Shown in pieces: positions 1-5,314 of a DNA stretch of 8,498 nucleotides. The stretch lies in contig JAZNMQ010000043.1 in assembly GCA_045579745.1 (NCBI GenBank), positions 1-8,498 of the forward strand, given 5' to 3'. The notes beneath the pieces are model-generated. The model made no database searches and was not told the origin of the DNA. It worked only from the letters and a program-made list of their open reading frames with translations. Within the stretch, counting starts at the first letter, position 1; each line of letters opens with the position of its first letter. The translations under genes and the position numbers were made by a program. This DNA is from Flemingiibacterium sp045579745. Lineage in GTDB: Bacteria > Bacillota > Clostridia > Oscillospirales > CAG-272.

Positions 1-312
1 CTTGGAAGCGCCTTCCTTAAGAGTCTTAGGAGCACCCTCAACGAGGTCCTTAGCGTCCTTAAGTCCGAGACCTGTGAGCTCACGAACAACCTTGATAACT
101 TCGAGCTTCTTAGCGCCTGCAGCGGTAAGAACAACGTCGAATTCAGTCTTCTCTTCTGCAGCGGGAGCAGCAGCAGCAGCGCCGCCTGCAACAGCAACGG
201 GAGCAGCGGATACGCCGAACTCCTCTTCGAGAGCCTTTACGAGGTCAGCGAGTTCGAGAATTGTAAGAGCTTTAATTTCTTCTAAGATAGCAGTAGTCTT
301 TTCGGTAGCCAT
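1..312 (-). CDS. rplL: 50S ribosomal protein L7/L12 (3' end cut by window edge)
   Basis: L7/L12 is the multi-copy ribosomal stalk protein that recruits and activates the translational GTPases (IF2, EF-Tu, EF-G). The visible 104 codons start MATEKTTAILEEIKAL, an N-terminal dimerisation helix domain (about residues 1-33). A flexible Ala/Pro/Gly-rich hinge follows (about 36-55, with a run of six alanines), then the start of the globular C-terminal domain from TEFDVVL. The factor-binding stretch LTGLGLKDAKDLVEGAP is present. The family is usually about 120-125 residues, so roughly 15-20 C-terminal residues lie beyond position 1. The ATG at 312-310 is preceded by AGGAGG (327-322) with a 9-nt gap, which fixes the start. 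The gene follows rplJ on the same strand after 55 nt with no terminator or promoter between them, so it is co-transcribed from the rplJ promoter. L7/L12 is made in molar excess over L10, which fits the strong ribosome binding site. Confidence 0.97.
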   Translation of the reverse strand, partial: MATEKTTAILEEIKALTILELADLVKALEEEFGVSAAPVAVAGGAAAAAPAAEEKTEFDVVLTAAGAKKLEVIKVVRELTGLGLKDAKDLVEGAPKTLKEGASK

Positions 313-367
313 TTTAAAATACCTCCTGAATTATAAATAAATTAAATGTAGATGCGGCACAAACGAA

Positions 368-889
368 TTATGCCTCTGCGGGAGCTTCTGCTCCGCCGTT
401 TTCCTTGTCGATCTTTGCCTGAAGAACATATGCAAGACCGTAAAGGGGTTTCTGAATAGAACCGAGCAATTTGCCAACCAAGATGGGCTTGGGGGGAATT
501 GCTGCAAGCTCTTCTACGCCTGCCTTGTCGAGAACGTTTCCGTCAACGAAGCCGCCCTTAAGCTCAAAGCTCTCGATCTTGTCAGCGTACTTTTTGAGAA
601 TGGTTGCGGGAGCGACCGGATCTTCGGTAGCAATCGCGATAGCGGTCATGCCCTCAAGAACGCTCTTGAGTTCGCCGTAACCTGCATTCTCACAAGCTCT
701 GCCTGTAAGTGTGTTCTTAACGACGGTGTACTCAACGCCGGCTTTGCGAAGCTCTGCGCGAAGTGCAGTATCATCAATAACTGTGATTCCGGAGTAGTTT
801 ACGATAACGCCAGAAGTAGCAGCCTTGATCTTGTCGGTAAGTTCAGCAACCTGTGCTTGCTTTTGAGATAAAATCTTCTCACTTGCCAT
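368..889 (-). CDS. rplJ: 50S ribosomal protein L10
   Basis: L10 anchors the L7/L12 dimers to 23S rRNA at the base of the ribosomal stalk and also represses its own operon by binding the mRNA leader. The 173-residue product has the usual family length and recognisable blocks: an N-terminal region KQAQVAELTDKIKAA, the core VNYSGITVIDDTALRAELRK (residues about 30-49), and AGVEYTVVKNTL. The C-terminal tail is Ala/Glu-rich and corresponds to the helix that carries L7/L12. I chose the ATG at 889-887 rather than the in-frame GTG at 901-899. The GTG overlaps the sequence AGGAGGTGA (906-898), a near-perfect anti-16S match that serves the ATG. Upstream lie an L10 leader motif, an attenuator and a strong promoter. 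Its partners rplK and rplA, often adjacent in bacteria, are not upstream here; a phosphoesterase gene is. Confidence 0.97.
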   Translation of the reverse strand: MASEKILSQKQAQVAELTDKIKAATSGVIVNYSGITVIDDTALRAELRKAGVEYTVVKNTLTGRACENAGYGELKSVLEGMTAIAIATEDPVAPATILKKYADKIESFELKGGFVDGNVLDKAGVEELAAIPPKPILVGKLLGSIQKPLYGLAYVLQAKIDKENGGAEAPAEA

Positions 890-915
890 GAAACCTTTCA
901 CCTCCTGATGAGATA

Positions 916-948
916 TTCTGTCATAGGGAGATCTTCCGAATAACAGAA
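916..948 (-). other. Hairpin between attenuator and rplJ ribosome binding site
   Basis: On the minus strand TTCTGTTAT (948-940) can pair with ATGACAGAA (924-916): nine pairs including one G-U, with a 15-nt loop. It starts a few bases after the attenuator U-run and ends 9 nt before the Shine-Dalgarno sequence. It has no following U-run, so it is not a terminator. It might modulate translation or protect the read-through mRNA, but function is not shown. Confidence 0.4.
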
Positions 949-950
949 AG

Positions 951-990
951 AAAAAAATCCTTCGTCCAATCCACAGATTCCGACGAGGGA
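951..990 (-). terminator. Intrinsic attenuator in the rplJ leader
   Basis: On the minus strand TCCCTCGTC (990-982) pairs with GACGAAGGA (966-958) over eight of nine positions around a 15-nt loop, followed directly by seven U residues (957-951). This is a classic rho-independent terminator, placed between the rplJJ promoter/leader and the rplJ start, so it would act as a conditional attenuator. Its 5' arm, with the preceding GAAG (994-991), can instead pair with the 3' end of the L10 leader motif (CGAGGA and CTTC within 1040-1028). That gives an antiterminator fold. Known L10 leaders of Firmicutes are proposed to work this way: L10 binding favours termination. Confidence 0.8.
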
Positions 991-1022
991 CTTCACAAAT
1001 ACATTATAATTACACAAATATA

Positions 1023-1092
1023 TCTTTGAAGCTGTCCTCGGCAGGAAGGCGAACCTTTTACAAACTTGCGTTCAACCTGCGGTCTTTGGATT
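1023..1092 (-). promoter_or_regulatory. L10 leader (ribosomal protein L10 autoregulatory RNA motif)
   Basis: The transcript upstream of rplJ contains ATCCAAAGACCGCAGG (about 1092-1077), an arm GCAGG (1080-1076) that pairs with CCTGC (1045-1041), then CGAGGACAGC. These match the conserved core of the L10 leader found upstream of rplJ in Firmicutes, where L10 or the L10-L7/L12 complex binds a kink-turn-like structure. The insert between the arms (GTTTGTAAAAGG region) is variable in the family. Its position between a strong promoter and an attenuator, directly upstream of rplJ, supports the call. The identification is by eye; exact boundaries are approximate. Confidence 0.8.
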
Positions 1093-1102
1093 CAACTCTG
1101 TT

Positions 1103-1161
1103 ATTATATCACACAATTTCCTGAATGTCAATAGGTTTAGAAAACTTTTTTGCGGTTTTTT
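1103..1161 (-). promoter_or_regulatory. rplJL promoter with UP-like A-tracts
   Basis: On the minus strand a perfect -35 TTGACA (1131-1126) is followed, after exactly 17 bp, by a perfect -10 TATAAT (1108-1103). Transcription would begin near 1096 and produce about a 200-nt leader. Upstream, two A6 tracts on the transcribed sense (1161-1156 and 1151-1146) have centres 10 bp apart, one helical turn, and fall about 50-65 bp upstream of the start. That is where an UP element contacts the RNA polymerase alpha subunits. This explains independent high expression of rplJL without rplKA upstream. Confidence 0.88.
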
Positions 1162-1174
1162 AGAATCTTTTATG

Positions 1175-1207
1175 AAAATCAGCTGATCTCGATTAATCAG
1201 CTGATTT
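1175..1207 (-). terminator. Terminator-like hairpin overlapping the phosphoesterase stop codon
   Basis: The 10-bp palindrome ATCAGCTGAT occurs twice (1196-1205 and 1178-1187). Read on the minus strand the copies form a 12-bp perfect stem (1207-1196 with 1187-1176), an 8-nt loop, and a short TTTT (1178-1175) partly inside the stem. The first arm encodes the final Ile-Ser and the TGA stop of the phosphoesterase gene. The U-tract is weak, so termination may be incomplete, with possible read-through into the rplJ promoter region. Confidence 0.55.
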
Positions 1208-2117
1208 CGACCAAAACGAGCTCCGGGCGGTTGAAAATGCGCGGAATCCATGTGGTGCCTCTTGCAAGCCCGCGGCTGACTATCATTGTTGTGCCGTCAT
1301 TTTCGTATAACCCTCCCGCATATTCGGGAAACAGTCCCTGATGCGGTGCGTATAATCCGTTAAGCAAATACGGGATGCGCCATTGACCTCCGTGGGCGTG
1401 GCCGCAAAGCACAACATCAAATCCAAGCTCACAGTAACGAGGGAAGTACTCGGGACGATGCGAAAGCAGGATCGAAAAGCCTCCCTGCGCCGCATCCGAT
1501 GCAACTGCCTCAAGCTGTCTGTTAAAGCGTTCAGGGTCAGCGTTTTTGTTTATCATTGCGGCTACGGATTCGTCCTTTGTGGCAGCTCTGCCTTGCAATG
1601 AAGCTATTCTATCGTCAACTCCGCAGAGAATAAGCTCCTCGCCGTTGATCTCAAGCGTCACGCTTTCGCCCGAAAGACGGGTGATTCCGTATTTCTGTAT
1701 CGACGCCATACGGTTGTCAAAATCGGTAGTGATCAGCGGATCATCGGTTTTCTCGTAGTATTCGTGGTTGCCCGTAACGTAGTAGCATGGGTAGAGCTTC
1801 GTTATTGCTGACAGAAATTCCTCGGCTCCGTCAACGGGCAGATTTTCGTCAAAAATATCTCCACCAAGCAAAACCGCGTCGGGCTTTAATTCTACTATGG
1901 CGTCTATAAGCTCGCTCTGTCCCTCTCCGTATCGGCAGGAATGAAGGTCGGTGACGAGCGCAAATCTGATCGGCGTGGTTATTTCCTCAGCGTCGATCTT
2001 ATACGTTTTTATTGAAAGGCGCATATCGGTCGAAATGATCGCGAGAGCCATCACACAAACGGTTATCAACGCGCAGACGATATATTTTCCCTTGGCTTTA
2101 ATAAAGCTGTTTTTCAT
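1197..2117 (-). CDS. Membrane-anchored calcineurin-like metallophosphoesterase (YkuE/YaeI-like)
   Basis: This is a predicted two-metal phosphoesterase of 306 residues, with a basic N-terminus (MKNSFIKAKGKY) and one hydrophobic segment at about 12-29. The catalytic domain is therefore probably outside the membrane. All family metal and catalytic motifs are visible: TDLHS (D57, H59), GGDIFD (D87), GNHE (N117, H118), SHRPE (H220) and GHAHGGQ (H240, H242). Relatives such as YkuE and YaeI act at the cell envelope, but no twin-arginine signal is present and the substrate here is unknown. I chose the ATG at 2117-2115, with GGAG (2132-2129) 11 nt upstream, over a TTG at 2153 that has no ribosome binding site; the distance is a little long, so the start is less certain. 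It is divergent from secD and upstream of, but separately transcribed from, rplJL. Confidence 0.9.
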   Translation of the reverse strand: MKNSFIKAKGKYIVCALITVCVMALAIISTDMRLSIKTYKIDAEEITTPIRFALVTDLHSCRYGEGQSELIDAIVELKPDAVLLGGDIFDENLPVDGAEEFLSAITKLYPCYYVTGNHEYYEKTDDPLITTDFDNRMASIQKYGITRLSGESVTLEINGEELILCGVDDRIASLQGRAATKDESVAAMINKNADPERFNRQLEAVASDAAQGGFSILLSHRPEYFPRYCELGFDVVLCGHAHGGQWRIPYLLNGLYAPHQGLFPEYAGGLYENDGTTMIVSRGLARGTTWIPRIFNRPELVLVEIS

Positions 2118-2238
2118 GTTTATGCGTACTCCGAATTTTATTTGATGCTTCAAGCTTTGAGGCGAAATTTATCTTGTTTAGCATAATGCTCTTATGTGCG
2201 TTCTATCAGACGGAATTTTGCTATAAAAAGTTCCGAAA

Positions 2239-2268
2239 GTATTATTTTATCTGTGTAATTGTTGACAA
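2239..2268 (-). promoter_or_regulatory. Possible promoter of the phosphoesterase gene, overlapping the secD -35 box
   Basis: On the minus strand TTGTCA (2268-2263) lies 18 bp upstream of TAATAC (2244-2239); an alternative -10, ATAATA, gives a 17-bp spacer. The -35 shares five bases with the secD TTGACA on the other strand. The match is modest, and the 5' leader would be about 115 nt. It is the best candidate I see in this divergent intergenic stretch. Confidence 0.3.
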
Positions 2269-2290
2269 TGCGCTTGAATTATTGTATAAT
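2262..2290 (+). promoter_or_regulatory. Promoter of the secD-secF-tcdA operon
   Basis: A perfect -35 TTGACA (2262-2267) and a perfect -10 TATAAT (2285-2290) are separated by exactly 17 bp. Transcription would start near 2297, giving a leader of about 46 nt, AT-rich, ending in an AAAGGA ribosome binding site (2329-2334) 8 nt before the secD ATG. The consensus match suggests strong, housekeeping sigma-A transcription. No operator is evident. Confidence 0.88.
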
Positions 2291-2342
2291 TAATAAGATA
2301 TTATTCAATAAATATTGAAGATTTTACGAAAGGACAATCAAG

Positions 2343-3665
2343 ATGAACACGAAAACCAAAAACCTGCTTGCGTTTCTCCTTGCGCTTGCACTTATCGTCG
2401 GAATCGCATGTGTTGCCGTATTCGGTATCGGCGATTTTCTTCCGGGCGTATTCACTGAGGGCGCAATTAACAAGGGCCTTGACCTTGTCGGAGGCTCTTA
2501 TATCGTATATGAGGCAGATGTCGAGGGAACACCCGACGACCTCGCCGAAAATATGAATGCAGTTATGCAGATGATGCGCAGCCGCCTCGACACTCTCGGA
2601 TACACCGAGGGTACCGTAACTCTGTCGGGCGACCGCCGCGTTGTTATCGAAATTCCTAACATTTCCGACCCCGAGGAGGCTGTTCAGAAGCTCGGCTCGA
2701 CTGCTGTGCTCAAGTTCGTTGACTATGAGGGAAATGTGGTCCTTGAAGGACGCGACATCGAATATGCGCGCGCTTCATACGGAGATACGGGAAACGGTAT
2801 TCCGGTGTATTACATTTCACTAAAGCTCACCGACAGTGCGGTTAAAGCCTTTGCAGACGCTACTGAAAGGGTTGCGGCTCTCGGCTCACCCAATAACTAT
2901 ATCGCAATTACGCTTGACGGAGAGGAGCTCGTTCGCCCCTTCTGTAATGAAAGACTCACAATGAGCGACATCATGATCACGGGCAACTATGACCAAGAGT
3001 CCTCAAAATGGCTTGCAGGCATTATTACGGCAGGTCAGCTCCCGTTCGCACTCAAGGAGATTCAGCTTTCCTCTGTCGGACCGACTCTCGGTGAGCGCGC
3101 GCTTTCGACAAGCCTTGTTGCAGGCGGTGTCGGTATTTTACTCGTTATGATATTCATGATCGTAATGTATCGCATGCCGGGCGTTATCGCATCGGTTGCG
3201 CTTGTTGCGTACATCGCGCTTACGGGAATTATTCTCGTTAGGTTTAAAATCAACCTCTCGCTACCGGGTATTGCCGGAATAATCCTCTCGATCGGTATGG
3301 CGGTTGACGCTAACGTCGTTATTTTTGAGCGAATCAAAGAGGAGCTCCGAAACGGAAAATCTACGGGTGCCGCAGTAAAAGCAGGCTTCTCCCGTGCATT
3401 TACGGCAGTATTCGACTCGAATATCACAACGCTTATTGCTTCGGGCGTTTTGTGGTATTTTGGAACGGGAACAGTTCAGGGCTTCGCAATTACGCTCTTC
3501 ATCGGTGTCATTCTCTCGATGTTCTCGGCTATCGTTATTACAAGATTCCTTTTAAACCGACTCGTCGGTATGCGTGTTAACAATCCTCGCCTTTACGGTG
3601 TAAAGCCGAGCTCGATTTCCAACAGGACGTTCCGCGTTGACACAAGCGAGGGAGGTGCAAACTAA
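2343..3665 (+). CDS. secD: Protein translocase subunit SecD
   Basis: SecD pairs with SecF as the proton-motive-force-driven accessory complex of SecYEG and helps pull exported proteins to the outer face of the membrane. The 440-residue protein has an N-terminal membrane segment (about 8-29), the signature GLDLVGG (45-51), and an extracytoplasmic P1-type domain up to about 245. Five further membrane segments follow (about 255-405). The functional motif GMAVDANVVIFERIKEE (318-334) includes the proton-relay aspartate D322. It is shorter than enterobacterial SecD (about 615 residues) because the periplasmic domain is reduced, as is normal in Gram-positives. In Bacillus secD and secF are fused; here they are separate genes overlapping by one base (TAATG at 3663-3667). 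The ATG is supported by AAAGGA 8 nt upstream and lies just downstream of a strong promoter. Confidence 0.97.
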   Translation: MNTKTKNLLAFLLALALIVGIACVAVFGIGDFLPGVFTEGAINKGLDLVGGSYIVYEADVEGTPDDLAENMNAVMQMMRSRLDTLGYTEGTVTLSGDRRVVIEIPNISDPEEAVQKLGSTAVLKFVDYEGNVVLEGRDIEYARASYGDTGNGIPVYYISLKLTDSAVKAFADATERVAALGSPNNYIAITLDGEELVRPFCNERLTMSDIMITGNYDQESSKWLAGIITAGQLPFALKEIQLSSVGPTLGERALSTSLVAGGVGILLVMIFMIVMYRMPGVIASVALVAYIALTGIILVRFKINLSLPGIAGIILSIGMAVDANVVIFERIKEELRNGKSTGAAVKAGFSRAFTAVFDSNITTLIASGVLWYFGTGTVQGFAITLFIGVILSMFSAIVITRFLLNRLVGMRVNNPRLYGVKPSSISNRTFRVDTSEGGAN

Positions 3666-4555
3666 TGAAAAATTTTGATTTTGTCAAAAACCGTAAAATA
3701 TTCTTTATAATCACAGCTGTAGCCGTAGTGCTCGGCATAGTAAGCTTTATAATCCGCGGCTTCAACCTCGATACCGACTTTATAGGCGGTACGAACATGA
3801 CTATCCGAATCCATGAAGCTCAGACCGTGACAAACGCCCAGCTTGATGAAATACGCGATATCGTCGAGCCGATAATCGGCGACAAGGTTTCAAGCCTTCA
3901 GAAAACGGGCGACGGAAACGAGGTCATGATCAAAACCCGTGAGATCGATTCCGAAATCCGCGAGGCTGTTTTCGCAGCACTTGCTGAAAAATATTCTCTC
4001 ACAGAGGATGCGCTTCTCAATACCTCAAATGTCGGTGCGGCAATGAGCTCAGACCTTCGCCGCTCAGCGGTCACATCAACTCTTATCGCAGTTGTACTGA
4101 TGCTCGTGTATATTGCGATCCGCTTCCGCTTTACATCGGCTCTTGCGGCTGTAATATGCCTTGTTCACGACCTGTTTATTATGCTTGTGGCTTATTCGCT
4201 GCTCCAGATTCCGATGCAGTCCACAATGATTGCCGCACTGCTGACCATTCTCGGTTATTCTATCAACGCGACAATTATTATCTTCGACCACATCCGCGAA
4301 TCCCGCAAGCTTAATGATGGCACAAACGAGCAGATCGTAAATAACAGCATTCGCGCAACCGTCACCCGTTCTGTTAATACAACGATCACAACTCTTTTCA
4401 CCATCGGCATGATCTACATTGTCGGTGTTGATTCGATAAAAACTTTCGCGCTTCCGCTTATCGTCGGAATCGTTGCGGGACTTTATTCGTCCGTATGCCT
4501 TGCCGCAAATGTATGGCTCGTGCTTGAAAATGCGCTCGGCAAAAAGAAGAAATAA
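3665..4555 (+). CDS. secF: Protein translocase subunit SecF
   Basis: SecF is the partner of SecD in the Sec accessory complex. The 296-residue product has a first membrane segment at about 11-31, the motif LDTDFIGGTN (35-44), and an outside domain at about 45-130. Membrane segments follow from about 135 to 287, ending in a lysine-rich tail. GGAGGTG (3651-3657), inside the end of secD, serves as ribosome binding site, and the ATG overlaps the secD stop. The conserved TM4 motif, usually SINDTxxxFDRIRE, reads here SINATIIIFDHIRE (199-212). The membrane aspartate that matches D637 of Thermus SecDF or D213 of E. coli SecF is therefore Ala202, while the downstream arginine (R235, in TRSVNTTITTL) is kept. 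The rest of the protein looks intact, so this appears to be a natural variant. Confidence 0.97.
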   Translation: MKNFDFVKNRKIFFIITAVAVVLGIVSFIIRGFNLDTDFIGGTNMTIRIHEAQTVTNAQLDEIRDIVEPIIGDKVSSLQKTGDGNEVMIKTREIDSEIREAVFAALAEKYSLTEDALLNTSNVGAAMSSDLRRSAVTSTLIAVVLMLVYIAIRFRFTSALAAVICLVHDLFIMLVAYSLLQIPMQSTMIAALLTILGYSINATIIIFDHIRESRKLNDGTNEQIVNNSIRATVTRSVNTTITTLFTIGMIYIVGVDSIKTFALPLIVGIVAGLYSSVCLAANVWLVLENALGKKKK

Positions 4556-5259
4556 TGGCAGATTGGCTTGAAAGGGAACGCTTGCTGCTTGGCGATGAAA
4601 GGGTCGAGAGGCTTCGGAATTCGAGAGTTCTGCTTTTCGGAGTCGGAGGCGTTGGCAGCTATACGCTCGAGGCGCTGACACGCGCAGGCGTGGGAGCGAT
4701 CGCGATAGTAGATAACGATACCGTTTCGACCTCGAACATCAACCGACAGCTTATCGCTGATGTAACGACCGTCGGACGGCTCAAAACTGAGGTCGCCGAG
4801 GAGCGATGCAAGCGAATCAATCCCGAAATTGAAATCATCAGATACGATCTGTTCGCAGATGAGGCAAATATCCCCGAAATCATTGATAAAACCTCGCCCG
4901 ATTATATCGTTGACGCCATTGATACCGTTCGTTCTAAGCTTGCGATAATCAGGGAAGCAAGGATTCGCGAAATCAAAGTCGTTTCCTCAATGGGAACCGG
5001 CGCAAAGCTCGATCCGACGCGTTTTCGTATAACGGATATTTCGAAAACGCACACATGCCCTCTTGCAAAGGTCATGCGCGTCAAGCTTCGTGAGCTTGGC
5101 ATAAACCACCTGGATGTGCTCTTTTCCGACGAGCAGCCAATTAAGGCGGTCGAGACTCTGAAAACCGATAACACAACCCGTCATGCACCGGGATCGGTAT
5201 CCTTTGTTCCATCGGCTGCAGGACTTATCATTGCATCGCATGTTATAGCGAATATTTAA
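4555..5259 (+). CDS. tcdA: tRNA threonylcarbamoyladenosine dehydratase (E1-like, ThiF/MoeB superfamily)
   Basis: TcdA uses ATP to cyclise N6-threonylcarbamoyladenosine (t6A) at position 37 of ANN-decoding tRNAs into ct6A, a cytoplasmic tRNA-modification step. The 234-residue protein has the E1-like Rossmann nucleotide-binding motif GVGGVGS (29-35), the acidic pair VDND (52-55), NINRQ (61-65) with K77, and AIDTV (121-125) with catalytic D123. The TcdA-typical SSMGTGAKLDPTRF (144-157) follows. The ThiF/MoeB zinc-binding CxxC pairs are absent, which argues for TcdA over MoeB or ThiF. It is somewhat shorter than E. coli TcdA (about 268). The ATG overlaps the secF stop (TAATG, 4553-4557), and only a weak purine-rich AAGAAG precedes it. 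Translation therefore probably depends on ribosomes finishing secF. Cyclase activity itself is inferred from family. Confidence 0.9.
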   Translation: MADWLERERLLLGDERVERLRNSRVLLFGVGGVGSYTLEALTRAGVGAIAIVDNDTVSTSNINRQLIADVTTVGRLKTEVAEERCKRINPEIEIIRYDLFADEANIPEIIDKTSPDYIVDAIDTVRSKLAIIREARIREIKVVSSMGTGAKLDPTRFRITDISKTHTCPLAKVMRVKLRELGINHLDVLFSDEQPIKAVETLKTDNTTRHAPGSVSFVPSAAGLIIASHVIANI

Positions 5260-5314
5260 CCTGCAGGCTACAGCATCCCATCCGCATCAGCAAAAACGAA
5301 AGGAAACAGCAGAC

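Noticed and set aside
2..340. Plus-strand open frame of 112 codons rich in Ser and Ala
   Set aside because: It is the antisense of rplL; the composition mirrors the L7/L12 alanine-rich hinge and there is no ribosome binding site.
899..901. GTG start for rplJ, four codons upstream of the chosen ATG
   Set aside because: The GTG lies inside the AGGAGGTGA ribosome binding site and has no site of its own.
2118..2153. Longer phosphoesterase start at a TTG codon (2153)
   Set aside because: No ribosome binding site precedes it, and the added 12 residues would precede an otherwise normal membrane anchor.
2211..2235. Hairpin with arms CGGAA and TTCCG in the divergent intergenic region
   Set aside because: It is mostly AT pairs with a G-T pair and no T-run on either strand, so I do not call it a terminator or operator.
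4076..4681. Minus-strand open frame of 201 codons
   Set aside because: It lies antisense to the 3' half of secF and the start of tcdA, both clearly real, and has no recognisable domain.
5229..5258. Possible promoter before the DHHW gene (TTGCAT and TATTTA, spacer about 16)
   Set aside because: Both boxes match poorly and overlap the end of tcdA; read-through is equally likely.
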